Positions 10,674 to 21,010 are shown, counted from the first letter of the stretch. The stretch is 55,468 nt of DNA from Scleroderma bovista (GCA_037178675.1 JAYMGJ010000336.1:1-55468), one strand, 5' to 3'. Notes: a model not told the origin generated them from the sequence alone. Program-made: numbers and translations.

Positions 10674-11081
10674 TCAGTTGCTCTTGAGATAGCACCAGTA
10701 TTCACTGCCCTCTTTCACGCATGTCCGTCCATTTTCACAACCTGAGTGAGGCCGTTGTAAGTACATCACACAACAAGTGATCTGCTATTGAAGCAAGCTT
10801 ACATCCACTGCCAGCTCCTTGGTTGCAACAGAAGGTGCCTTGCTTGCAGCACTCGCCATCTTTGCACTTCGCTGTGCATAAGGTAAATAGGTGAGTTGGT
10901 TGAGTTGAATATCATAGTGCTCACAGTTATTTGCAGGACAAGAACGGGCGCGACGACCCAAAACCCCCGCACCGACGTCATTCCTTTCGACACCGGATAT
11001 GCGCGGCTCCATAGCGTCAGTAGCTACAAGTGCACTGTACGAAAACAACAGCAAGGACGCGACACCGAGGAAACGGATCAT
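10674..11081 (-). CDS. Small cysteine-rich secreted protein A
   Basis: Three exons on the minus strand: 10925-11081, 10803-10871 and 10674-10741. The introns are 53 bp (GTGAGC..CAG) and 61 bp (GTAAGC..CAG), both phase 1. The product is 97 residues: a signal peptide (MIRFLGVASLLLFSYSALVA), a short acidic/basic propeptide with a dibasic RR before the core, then ten cysteines spaced C-x6-C-x4-CC-x5-CC-x7-CC-x5-C-x8-C. A plain open frame reads through the first intron and hides the cysteines; splicing restores them and matches the three paralogs. An extra base relative to gene B falls in intron 2, so the gene is intact. The spacing recalls granulin-like disulfide folds, but no named family is assigned. 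A secreted, possibly effector-like role is inferred from size, signal and cysteines only. Confidence 0.82.
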
Positions 11082-11122
11082 TTTGGTAGTTAGGGGAAGG
11101 ACTGTTTGAAGAATGATGGCCC

Positions 11123-11205
11123 ATTTTATACATGGGAAGGGAACAAAGTCTTCACATATGGAGTTGAGTAACTCAATTATTTGACTCTGCACATATATTT
11201 TCCGC
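11123..11205 (-). promoter_or_regulatory. Upstream region of gene A: TATA box and conserved 29-bp element
   Basis: TATAAAAT (11123-11130) lies 42 bases upstream of the start codon. A 29-bp block at 11177-11205 (minus-strand core GCGGAAAATATATGTGC) recurs at nearly the same distance upstream of genes B, C and D. Confidence 0.6.
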
Positions 11206-11832
11206 GTCTTCGGGCACATCCGAGGAGCTTGTGGTTTGGGTCATTCCAATGTGGCTTCCAACGAAGAGCACGTAAGCCGCGGTATACGTGCTTTGTTCAA
11301 GGTTAAAATATTGTCTCACCAGATGAAATCCGCATGGTAAGGACAATAACAAGTAGCACAAGGTAATGAGCAGCTGACGACTGCCATGCCATACCTGCGG
11401 TATCAAGAAACAAGAAAGAAACACACGGGATATTAAAAGACCGCAGGAACATACGGCAGATTCGGATGTCGATTGGTTGGTCCTACGAGCATCTATTCTA
11501 TGGTTCCAAGTTCGAAGGCAGGTTCAACAACCTGGGGCATCGAAATCCGTGCTTCGTTTCCTCCCGGTCTTCGTATTCCTACCTTCTCATGTAATAATAA
11601 TTGGCCCAGGACCGACCTGGAAACTTCGGGAGCTTTTACCGGTCATTGTTGCCCTTTGATGGTCAGCGCAACCTGAAGAGACCGAAATCCTCATCAGGGT
11701 TGACTAGCTTTGGAACCAATTCGAGGCCCTTATCGGCAAGACAGTTCTTGCACACATTGGAACCCTGTGTGTGATATGATGGTCATGGCCAGAAACCAAC
11801 GACGAGACTAACAAGGAAAGTAAGAACTCACA

Positions 11833-12540
11833 TGAGTGCGCGCACCTCCACCCCATGGCTCCCAAGAACCCACAAATCCCCACCTAAATCTTCTACAAAG
11901 CCTGCCCAAATCTTGTATGAGGCCCCACTGCCTGTCAGCCCCATCCGTTTGCAGGATCGGCGTGCATCAAAGAATGACGGTGAGCATGGTTGCAACTTCA
12001 TGCCCTATGTATATGGCGAGCTGTAAAAACATCGGGTTCCCGCGCTTGGGAACCAACGGTAAATGGCCCAGTTGCCGTTCATAAGATCGTACACATGGGG
12101 ACGGTAGAAGTCATGGTCTTCAAGTATGCGTCCCTTGGAAATGGGAATAGGAAGGAAGATGTAGGAAAAACCATGTTTATGCGAGTGCGACCAGAGCATC
12201 TCTTCCCAGACTTCTATCGTGTGGATACCCTAGTATGTAGCTTGTCGAGGATCTCGTAGGTCGAATGGATGGTCTCGTTAGTAAGATTTAGCACGACCCA
12301 ATTCCCAGTCACCCATCGGGTAGTCCGAGTATATGCATCTGCCAAGCACACCCTAGTGGCAATGAAGCCTTAAAGGTGTCCTCAGTGTGCTATGATAGTG
12401 ATATACGACGGCATGGCATACCGCCCCATCCGAGACGGCCAGCGTTGAGTAGGCCACCCATCATCGGCGTGGACAAGCCATGGATAAGCTCATGAGTCAC
12501 AATACAAGCTTCCACGTTACCATCACGGTAAGCGGTTGTA
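11833..12540 (-). pseudogene. Decayed fungalysin (M36 metalloprotease), copy 1
   Basis: Minus-strand translation in shifting frames gives, in family order, AYRDGNVEACIVTHELIHGL (the HExxH zinc site, near 12479-12534), a DYPMGDW segment, LVPKRGN, GMKLQPCSPSFFDAR and a terminal EPWGGGARTH block near 11833-11863. These match the C-terminal half of secreted fungalysin peptidases, which cut proteins outside the cell. Frameshifts and stops separate the blocks, so it is a pseudogene. The 11206-11832 stretch, between this remnant and gene A, shows conserved DNA among units but no recognisable protein. Confidence 0.65.
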
Positions 12541-12725
12541 GCAGACGTGGGTTCCGACTACATAGCTAGGTTTGCAGTTCATTAGCGCTAGCAACTCACA
12601 AAGGATCGTTGGGATGGAAGTATTATTACCAGTCTTTTAAACGACTCCTGGACTATCGCGAGGATCAAGATGCCTACAACGTATTGACAACCAGCTTGAT
12701 CCAATTGGCCGGCTTGTTGGCTAGT

Positions 12726-13558
12726 ATGACAATGGATTTCATCGCACCCCAGTATCATTGGATGTTACCTCAGAGTGCGAAGTCCTAAGACCCGTGTTTA
12801 ATCTCGAGGTTGTAAAGTTTGAACAAGGTCGTTGCACCTGATGGTTTTCCTCGCCCGTAAGTCATTCCAGTTAGTATCATCAGCGATGTGGACACCTCTG
12901 ATGCACAAAGCTATACCTCGCGACGTGACCTGGTCCCCTTATTCCGGAAAACAGTGTTAACAATGCATGGAACAGTAAATTGTAGATTCAAAAACGTACC
13001 CGGTAAGAAAGACAGCTAGAAAGACTTCCGTGGTGCAGATGTTGTTCAACGATCTGCTTTCAAGTTAGTTAGGCCTGCAGGAAGCTAGCTTAAAAATGAA
13101 TAGTAAGGACTGTACTGTACTTGTGCAAGGCTGCTAATTATACCGACAGCCTATCAACTGGATCCGCGTTCATCATGTGAAGATGTCATATTATTCTCTC
13201 ACCGTCGAACAGTGGGGGGCCACAGACTGAGGGTCTTTGAGCGAGCGAGAAAGAGAGACGCGACGCCTCGCTTACTGCAACACCGAGTCGAAGATAGCTA
13301 ATCTTGAGATGTCGTTGCACGCGAGAAGAAGGAACTTCGATTCGAGCCAAGTGTGACAGAGCACAAACGAAGCAGGAGGAAAATTAGTGTACACAAAGCG
13401 AGATATAAGTATAAAATAAAACTGATCACTTGTTGGCTTTATCGCGGGGCGACGCCGCCCATTACATACCGGGACGGGACGAGCCAAAAGATCAACAGAA
13501 ACCATCGAGGAACTACACGGGCCAAAACCCGAGACAATAAGCTACGCTCACAGTACTC
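12726..13558. other. Intergenic, no gene seen
   Basis: No supported gene, RNA or repeat beyond AG-rich stretches near 13240-13400. Confidence 0.5.
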
Positions 13559-13959
13559 TTACGTAGTATAGCACCAGGTTTTACCGCTCATTTGCACGCA
13601 TCTCTGTCCATTGGGACAACCTGGGTGAGGCGTTGTAAGTACATCACACAATAAGTGATCTGCTATTGAAGCAAGCTTACATCCACTGCCAGCTCCTTGG
13701 TCGCAACAGAAGGTGCCTTGCTTGCAGCACTCGCCATCTTTGCACTTCGCTGTGCGTAAGGTAAATAGGTGAGTTGGTTGAGTTGAATATCATAGTGCTC
13801 ACAGTTATTCGCAGGACAGGAACCGGCGCGACGACCCAAAACCCCCGCACCGACGTCATTCCTTTCGACACCGGATATGCGCGGCTCCATAGCGTCAGCA
13901 GCTACAAGTGCACTGTACGAAAACAACAGCAAGGACGCGACACCGAGGAAACGGACCAT
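13559..13959 (-). CDS. Small cysteine-rich secreted protein B
   Basis: Exons 13803-13959, 13681-13749 and 13559-13620 on the minus strand; introns 53 and 60 bp, both phase 1 and at the same positions as in gene A. The product is 95 residues with signal peptide MVRFLGVASLLLFSYSALVA, dibasic RR before the core, and cysteines spaced C-x6-C-x4-CC-x5-CC-x7-CC-x5-C-x8-C, ending CCPNGQRC...WC. Exons 1 and 2 are about 97-99% identical to A, but exon 3 differs at about a quarter of aligned bases; it is more like gene C there. No defect was seen. Secretion is predicted; the target is unknown. Confidence 0.84.
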
Positions 13960-14000
13960 CTTGATAGTTAGGAGAATGACTGATTGAAGAATGGCGGCCC

Positions 14001-14084
14001 ATTTTATACATGGGAAGGGAACAAAGTTTTCACACATGGAGATGAGTAAGTTCAATTATTTGACTCTGCACATATATTTTCCGC
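14001..14084 (-). promoter_or_regulatory. Upstream region of gene B: TATA box and conserved element
   Basis: TATAAAAT at 14001-14008, 42 bases upstream of the start codon, and the conserved 29-bp element at 14056-14084, identical to that of gene A. Confidence 0.6.
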
Positions 14085-14734
14085 GTCTTCAGGCACATCC
14101 GAGGAGCTTGTGGTTTGGGTCATTTCAATGTGGCTTCCAACGAAGAACAAGTAAGCCGCGGTATACGTGCTTTGTTCAAGGCTAAAATATTGTCTCACCA
14201 GATGAAATCCGCATGGTAAGGGTAATAACAAGTGGCACAAGGTAATGAGGTACCGACGAGCAGCTGACGACTGCCATGCCATACCTGTGGTGTCAAGAAA
14301 CAAGAAAGAAACATACGAGATATAAAAACACCGCAGGAACATACGGCAGATTCGGATGTCGATTGGTTGGTCCTACGAGCATCTATTCTATGGTTCGGCG
14401 TTCTGGTCATGTGAATGCAGGTTCAACAGCCTGGGCCATCGACATCCGTGCTTCATTTTCCCCCGGTCTTCGCATTCTTACCTTCTCATGTCATAATAAT
14501 TGGCCCAGGACCAACCTGGAAGCTTCGGGAGCTTGTATTGGTAATTTCTGTCCTTCCATGGCCAGTACAGCCCGATGGGACCACAATCCTCATCAGGGTT
14601 GCTCGGCTTGGGGACTAATTTGGGGTCAAGGCTTATCGGCAAGACAATTCTTGCGCACGTTGAAATTTTGCGTGACATGATAGTCATGGCCAGAAATCAA
14701 CGACAGGGCAAGGAAGGAAAGTCGAAGAACCCGC

Positions 14735-14945
14735 ATGAGTGCGCGTACCTCCACCCCACCGCTCCCAAGAACCCACGCATCTGCACCTAGATCAACTACA
14801 AAGCCTGCCCAAAGCTCGTATGAGGTCACGCTGCCCGTCAGAGCCTCCCTTGGGAACGGGAACAGGAGGGAAAATGTAGGAGAAACCATGCTTATTGGTT
14901 GAGTCACAATACAAGCTTCCATGTTACCATCACGGTAAGCGGATG
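14735..14945 (-). pseudogene. Decayed fungalysin (M36 metalloprotease), copy 2
   Basis: The minus strand has the YRDGNMEACIVT start of the zinc-site region (about 14911-14945), but the HExxH helix and the following 240 bp are deleted. The frame then resumes at LTGSVTSYELWAGF and the GGVEVRAL end. Without the zinc site no peptidase activity is possible. Confidence 0.6.
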
Positions 14946-15250
14946 TATCCATGTCAGATGTGGGCAAGCTGTGTCCCACCTAGCTAGGTTTGCAACTCAT
15001 TGGCACTAACGACTCGCGAGTGCAGTTGAGATGGAATTATCTCCGGTCTTTTAAAAGACGACCCCGCGCTGGGCTACAATTCCTTGGCTCTGGCTGTGGA
15101 GAGTTAGTGGAGTGTATGCAGCACGGAGATGGCGAGTGAACCTGGGGGGACCTGAGGCAGAATTACGATTCCTGGACTATCATGAGGATCGGGATGCCCA
15201 CATCGTATTGACAACTGACTTGATCCAATAGGCTGGCTTGTTGACTACTA

Positions 15251-15840
15251 GATTGATCCAGTCACCTTTGCTCACGCGTATATATCCAAAACACATTTTT
15301 AATGCGGTGCTGGGCGTGCAGCATTAGCAAGTGGGCTGGTATATAGAGGTCAGATTCTAACCCCCTTGGATGAGATTTCCCGGTGTGCTGTGTTGAAGAT
15401 CATGGTACAAACTAGTAAGGTTATCAAGCAGCAGCTACTATGTAGGCGAGTCTCCAGTGAAAACACGATGGGTGCACAGCCCGAGCCCAGGGTTGGCTAT
15501 GATAGTATATGGTGATTCCAAGTCAAAAAAGGGTGCAGGTTGGTGCGCGCCACTTTCAAACTCAGACAACATCAATAACAATTTACTGCACGACGTTGAG
15601 AGTCTCAGGTGCGCTGAGCACTCAAAATCGTACTTACCTTTGGCTTACCTCCGAGTGAGCCACAGGGAGATAATTACTGCAGTCGAGTCTCTAGCGATTG
15701 CGTGATATTCTCTCCGAATGCAAAACCAGTGAGTATTATTTGGAGAGTCGTGCCCGATTTTTCGGTCAAGCGGTGGCCTCAGATATAAATAAACAAGTTC
15801 TCTCTCTCCAACCTTCTCTTCCACTTCGATTCAGCTTGGT
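15251..15840. other. Intergenic, no gene seen
   Basis: No supported gene. It is the spacer between units 2 and 3. Confidence 0.5.
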
Positions 15841-16227
15841 TCAAAAGCACCAGGTAATACCGTTGATTTGTCCACAATTTTGCCCGTTCGGACAGCCTGG
15901 ATGAGATCCATTGTAAATGACACAATAAGTGATTTTCCATTGAAGCAAACTCTTACATTTATCATACCCGTCGTTGCAACAGTGGTAGCCTGCTTTGCAG
16001 CACCCGTGATCTTCGCATGGCGCTGTGCATAAGATGAATACGAGAGCTGGTTGAGTTGAATCATATGGCTCACTGTAGTTCCCACTCGGACACTTGCTGG
16101 CACGCCCCAAAAGCCTCGTGACGATGTTATTCGTCCTGGCGGCGGGCACAGGCGGTACACCGTCGGCAGCTACAAGAGCAATGTGCAAAAAGAGCAGCAA
16201 TGACGCGACACCGAAGAAATGGACCAT
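15841..16227 (-). CDS. Small cysteine-rich secreted protein C
   Basis: Exons 16074-16227, 15957-16022 and 15841-15896 on the minus strand; introns 51 bp (GTGAGC..CAG) and 60 bp (GTAAGA..CAG), both phase 1. Because intron 1 is a multiple of three and both lack stops, an unspliced 132-residue reading from an upstream ATG is also open, but splicing gives the paralog-like 91-residue product. It has signal peptide MVHFFGVASLLLFLHIALVA, a propeptide ending LLGRASK, and cysteines C-x7-C-x4-CC-x5-CC-x6-CC-x5-C-x8-C ending WCF. There is no dibasic site before the core, unlike A and B. The open unspliced form could be a real isoform if intron retention occurs. Confidence 0.8.
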   Translation of the reverse strand: MVHFFGVASLLLFLHIALVAADGVPPVPAARTNNIVTRLLGRASKCPSGNYSEPYDSTQPALVFILCTAPCEDHGCCKAGYHCCNDGYDKCKSLLQWKITYCVIYNGSHPGCPNGQNCGQINGITWCF

Positions 16228-16279
16228 TTTAATAGTCAAGAGAAGAATTGTTTAAGGAATGGTGGCCCATTCTGTCCGC

Positions 16280-16386
16280 ATTTTATACACGGGGGGACAA
16301 CTGAGTGACACCCCGACGAGGTCGGTTATTTGATCCCGCACATGTATTCTCCGCGCTTATCCGATTCTCCACATATATTTTCCGCG
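16280..16386 (-). promoter_or_regulatory. Upstream region of gene C: TATA box and conserved element, partly duplicated
   Basis: TATAAAAT at 16280-16287 and the conserved element at 16326-16354. A second, A/B-like version of its core lies at 16363-16386, so this promoter carries two copies. Confidence 0.55.
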
Positions 16387-17189
16387 CCTTCAGGCGATTA
16401 TCGGAGGAGCTTTCAGAGCTACCCCCATGGCGCCCGTTTAGTTTTCTGACCCGGCCAGTTACCATAATAGTCTGGTTGATATGTTTGCAGTCAACTTCCA
16501 GGGACCAGCTGATCGCGGATTCTAAGGTGTATCATTAGGAAAATCCGTCGTTATGTAAAATTATTGGGACCAGATATCTCGTACGGGCGACATCATACGT
16601 TGCACGTTCTCTTTACTCATAACTTTCATCCCCACCTGACTGGGGAACGCATCACCCAACTGAATCAGCTTTTCCAAGCGCTAATGTGACGTGAACGCAT
16701 TGTCCAACGCATCTCATTTCACTCACCATCAATCCAGCACCAGCATCGCAAGCGATCAATCGATCATACCTTGTACTTAAAATGACGTTCCCTCGCATTA
16801 TAATCTACACACGGTATGCGGACCAACGCATATTAAATCATTGAGGGGATTATTCTGCGTTCTATGGTTGGGGTAGTATGGGGTACAAGTCGACACCGAG
16901 GCCGAGACCCAGCCAGGTGGGAACCGCTTGGTGAGAGTAAATAACAGGTAGTACAATGTGACGACGAGAAGCTGGCGGCCGCCATGCCGTACCTGACCCA
17001 GTATCAGCCTGGAAACTTCGCGGGATCATACTCGTCATTCTTGTCTTTCCACGGTCAGTACAACCAGAAGGGACCGCAGTCTGATCCTCATCAGGGTTGC
17101 CTGGTTTGGGATTCAATTGGGGGCTCTTTCTCATGTACACCGAAGCCCTGCGCGATACAATAGTCATGGTCAGAAAATACAAGGACCTA

Positions 17190-17600
17190 CATTCTACCCC
17201 ACGGCGCCCGCCAAACCACTGATGCATCTCTTGTCAGAGCCTCATCTGACATCTGCTTGCAGGATCACTGCGCGCGCATCAAAGCACGACAGAGAGAATG
17301 GCTGCAACTTCATGCCCGGGATGACGAGTTACAAAGACATTGTGTTCCCATGCTTGGGAAGCAACGGCAATGGGCCTCCGTTACATAGGATCGTACGCAT
17401 GAAATATGAGGCGCGCCTGACAAAGTATCTCTTTCCGGACTTTACCGACTGTGTGGATACTCCACTGAGGCTAGTCGTCGAGGGCCTCGTAGATAGAGGG
17501 ATGGGCTCGTTAGCGAGGGAGCGGGCAGTTGCAAATATCTTTGGTACAATTCAATGCCCAGGCACCGGTGGAGTGATCAAAGTATTCGTCCGTCAAGCAC
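17190..17600 (-). pseudogene. Decayed fungalysin (M36 metalloprotease), copy 3
   Basis: Minus-strand blocks in family order: STGAWALNCTKDICN, HPSIYEALDD, WSIHTVGKV, GMKLQPFSLSCFDARAQ and RAPWGR. Stops and frameshifts separate them and the HExxH region is not visible. It retains the STYxxLD/WxxHxxGEVW region better than copies 1 and 2. Confidence 0.6.
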
Positions 17601-17620
17601 ACAATACAGTAGTGGCAGTT

Positions 17621-18707
17621 TGAAGTGTCATCTGTTCTTGTATTCTCGTACTGTAGGCTCGTAGCGCTGCCTCGCCCCACAGTTCCTTTGGACAGGATTA
17701 GTAGGGGCCAGTTTACCGACCAGGGTATACCTGACGCCGCATGAACGATCGACACTCGCCAGATTTTGGGTTTGTGAGTACGACGTTCATGGTCCCTACA
17801 GGTGCACATACCTGAAGACTTAGATTAGTGTTGTCACTGGAGACTAATAGCTCCAGCGCGAAACCGTTTATTGGCACCGCGACGAGGACACTACTTCTGT
17901 CTCAGCGGAGTGGCCAAACGGCAATTCTGGGGACTCAGACGAAAGTCATGTTGAGGGTAGTACGAAATTTGGATGTGGGTTGTCATGTGTTTGTTCAGTT
18001 CGTCTCTGTGCCTGTCCATCTCTACCGTGTACTCCTTCATGCCTTCCAAGGACGCGCATGTCACCAGAGCGCTCAACTGTACTCTCTACCCCATTTTAGA
18101 TTCTGTCCACCACGAGTCAGACGAATCTCCCGTTGTATCCACGGCTCAACAAATCTTTCTCCCCCTTCTGCCCCTAGAACATCGATAGAGGAAGGATTTG
18201 TACCTGGAGTTGCAAAAGACGTTGATTTCTACGGCCATCGACGCGTCAGGCTTGAGTCGGATGCTAGTATGGGGCTGGCGTTGCTGGTGCCCATCAGTAC
18301 CACTAACACCTGTACCAGCCATACCGGCATGACAGCCACGTGGTGCTGGCATCGGCATGGCGGGTGCTGGTATTGACAGTATTGGCGCGGGTGTTAATGG
18401 TATCAGCACTGGCACAGGTGATAGGCAACTTCGACTTCAACCCTCAAGGCTTCATTTTTCACCGCCACCATCGGGGAACAGGTGAGGCTGATTGCAATCT
18501 GGGTTCAATTCACTTCACTTCCTTTTCTCCTTGCGTGGGCTAATGATTTTGTAGGCGTTTTAGGTATGTATGGGTTTTTTTATTCACGTCTGCTCAACAC
18601 TGCATACTAGCATCCTACTGGCTCCCCAAGTTCAATCTAATCCTACATGACGACCACCACCATTGAATATGTTTTATGTAATTTCGCCGAGAGACAAACT
18701 ATTCGTG
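17621..18707. other. Intergenic, no supported gene
   Basis: A 182-codon plus-strand open frame (17828-18376) shows no domain and has overlapping opposite-strand frames, so it is not called. The segment 18255-18420 is rich in GCTGGT/GGTACC-type imperfect repeats. Confidence 0.5.
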
Positions 18708-19088
18708 TCACTTGAGTCCCGGAATTGTGCAGCCTTTACCGTCGCAACGAAACCCATCGGGACAGCCTGGACGAGCCCCGTTGTAAGCAACACAATAAGT
18801 GATTTGCTATTGGATTCAAGCTCTCACATCCACCCTGCTTCTTGGGGCAACAATAGTAATTTTTGGCGCAACACTTATTGTTAGGGCACTTGGCTGTGAG
18901 GAAAATGAGTAGGTGAGTTGTTTGAGTTGAATGTCATCATATGACTCACGTTTATTATTAGGACAACCATTGGCTCGCCCGAAAAGCGTGATAGCGTCAC
19001 TCGTCTGCTCGCGCGGGACACTGTCGGCAGCTACAACCGCAATGTACGAAAAGAACAGCAAGGAGGCGACACCGAGGAAACGGACCAT
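18708..19088 (-). CDS. Small cysteine-rich secreted protein D
   Basis: Exons 18950-19088, 18828-18893 and 18708-18766 on the minus strand; introns 56 bp (GTGAGT..CAG) and 61 bp (GTGAGA..CAG), both phase 1, in the same positions as A-C. The 87-residue product has signal peptide MVRFLGVASLLFFSYIAVVA, a shorter propeptide ending LFGRANG, and cysteines C-x6-C-x4-CC-x5-CC-x6-CC-x5-C-x4-C. The last loop is four residues shorter and the tail lacks the WC ending of A-C. It is the most diverged member and is basic. No defect was seen. Confidence 0.78.
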
Positions 19089-19141
19089 GTTGATAGTCAA
19101 AAGCGAAGAACTGTTTGAAGAATGGCTCTCCATTCGTCTGG

Positions 19142-19205
19142 ATTTTATACATGGGAAGGGATAAACCATGCTCGGTTTTTTGGTCCCTGCACATGTATTC
19201 TCCGC
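19142..19205 (-). promoter_or_regulatory. Upstream region of gene D: TATA box and conserved element
   Basis: TATAAAAT at 19142-19149 and the conserved element at 19175-19205 (minus-strand core GCGGAGAATACATGTGC), shared with C almost exactly. Confidence 0.55.
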
Positions 19206-20410
19206 ACGCTATTGACTTTGCCTGAGATTTGATCAGGCGAATTTGTCCAGATTCAGGAGCTCGTGGCTAGGGTTGTAAGGCAGTCTCGGCCTCTGAATCA
19301 ACAAGATCACGCATACCATGCACGTCTCGCAACTCGTGTCTTGCCGCTCGATGTCATCGCTGATGTCATATATAGTATGTTTTTTCCTCGTCTCTCTTGT
19401 TTCTTTCGTCGTACCGTTTGATGCAGTCACATAAATTCCTCGTGTCCATTGTCCTATGTCATACCCTTTCCTTTTACGTCGGATCACCCTCCTCCCAGCG
19501 CGCGTTTCGTCACGACGTTAATACGACCTTGAACGGATCCGACCCTCCTAACCAACACCGCGCCAAAATACTCCGCCAGCCTACGCCCATCTGCGTGCAA
19601 AAAGTCGTCATACACTTACACCGCGAGTGCGCGACAATGTTCACGAGCTCGGAAGTACTAGACATATTATCCCCAAGATCGCAATAGCATCGGGTGAAAT
19701 TTCTGAACGGAGATGGACACATGGACGTACTCGCAACATCTTGTGATGTCGATGGCCCACTATGGACCCTGATACACATTATAGGGAAGCATAGAAGTAT
19801 TGCTTACCTCCACTCGCATCGGTGTCGGACAGTATCCAGTCCAAATTCAGCAGCTTTACGGTGGCGTCGTGAGTTTGATTGCTGAGACCCTGATGGAGTC
19901 GGATGACAGACCCCGTAGTCGCTCAACCAAGCTGCCCATGTATTTGTTCATCAGTGACAATTGCAACGATTGGCACTGTACAACTTTGTCAAGAAGCTCC
20001 CAGATGTCAAAGAACTGCCGATAGTGGAGATACTCTGTGGGCCCGTTGATTCGCGGGGCAGCATGTCCAGCAGCTTACGTGCTAAATTGACACATGTTGA
20101 TCAGGGGTAAGGGCAGTTAACGAGGTCAAAGAACTTGGCGGGCACACCCAAGAAATACCGCATGATAACTGTTTGCCTGTTCGAGTTCGGTAGCTATGGC
20201 TGTAAGGAAGTCTCGGCCTTCTAATCAACAAAATCCGACCGTCCGGGGATTTCACCCCTTCCTGCATGTCACGCACGTCTCGCAACTTTGATGTTAGGTC
20301 CACCTTTTTCTCCTTGTGTGGGCTAATGATTTTAGGCACCCCAAGAATGCCTGACTACCATTTCTATGACATGATCAAGGGCGCGCTATTTGGGTACTAA
20401 TATCCGGAGA
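19206..20410. other. Intergenic, no supported gene; internal repeats
   Basis: No gene is supported. About 75 bp at 19264-19340 recurs at 20207-20290, and a CTCCTTG-GTGGGCTAATGATTTT segment near 20308 resembles 18525, so this part also arose by local duplication. Confidence 0.45.
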
Positions 20411-20445
20411 ACGCGACCCCTAGGCCGCCTTGAGAGCCCTACAAT
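20411..20445 (+). repeat. Direct repeat bounding the secreted-protein array, right copy
   Basis: Matches 10545-10600 (see there), with an internal deletion of about 18 bp. Confidence 0.75.
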
Positions 20446-20654
20446 ATGTGCGAAATGTTGGTAAGACGAGAGGAGTTGAGTATATGCGCACAAAAAAAAT
20501 GCAGCACAGAACTGGGTGTGGATGGGGGGAAGCGCAAAACAGGGCCTGGCGAAACGACGAAAAACGGATCAGTGAGAGGACAACAAGAATGACTCCAAAC
20601 AACCTACCTAGCGAAACGACGGGAATGGGTTAGAGAGAGAAAGGCGCCTCTCTG

Positions 20655-21010
20655 CATTCGTCGTCATTCAGGTGGTGGTCGCGTTGTCGACACTGGTAGT
20701 CAGCGACCCAGGTGATGGTGGTGGGTGGTCGATCGTCCAGATGGTGGTGATCACGTCATCGACGCTGGTGGTCAATCGTCTAGGTGGTGGTGGTCAATGC
20801 AGGTCGTCGTCGTCGTCGTCGTCGTCGTCACATTCGGGTGGTGGTGGTGATCGCGTCGTCGACGTTGACGTTGTTGGTGATCGCCATTGTCGCCGTCCAG
20901 GTGGTTGTTGTTGTGGTGCTAGTGGTCGTGGGTCGTCCCGGCGGCGGCGGCGGCGATCACGTCGTCGCGGCTGGTGGGCAGTCGTCCAGGTGGTGGTGGT
21001 GTTCGTGTGA
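20655..21010. repeat. G/T-rich triplet repeat block
   Basis: Imperfect GGT and GTC triplets, including a run of GTC repeats at 20803-20829. Long open frames here of Val/Gly or Ser/Arg only reflect the repeat. 21011-21330 continues with weaker GTG-rich sequence. Confidence 0.8.

Larger units (their letters stand above)
10742..12725 (-). repeat. Array unit 1 (gene A plus fungalysin remnant)
   Basis: This DNA aligns with unit 2 (13621-15250): high identity runs from intron 2 of the secreted-protein gene through its promoter and far upstream, then patchily to about 12725. Unit 2 lacks about 240 bp present here between roughly 11945 and 12127. Homology stops abruptly at the intron 2/exon 3 junction on the left. 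Confidence 0.75.
13621..15250 (-). repeat. Array unit 2 (gene B plus fungalysin remnant)
   Basis: Closest copy of unit 1. The promoter and 5' flank are nearly identical; homology continues with gaps to about 15250. Confidence 0.75.
15841..17620 (-). repeat. Array unit 3 (gene C plus fungalysin remnant)
   Basis: More diverged from units 1 and 2, but with the same order: secreted-protein gene, promoter elements, unidentified conserved stretch (about 16900-17180), fungalysin remnant. Confidence 0.6.

Noticed and set aside
10742..10802. Frameshift making gene A a pseudogene
   Set aside because: The extra base relative to gene B lies inside intron 2; exons stay in frame.
10785..11219. 144-codon minus-strand protein overlapping gene A
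   Set aside because: It is an unspliced reading through intron 1 in the wrong frame for exon 2; it loses the cysteine framework shared by the paralogs.
17828..18376. 182-codon plus-strand gene
   Set aside because: No domain, overlapping long frames on both strands, and repeat-like sequence at its 3' end.
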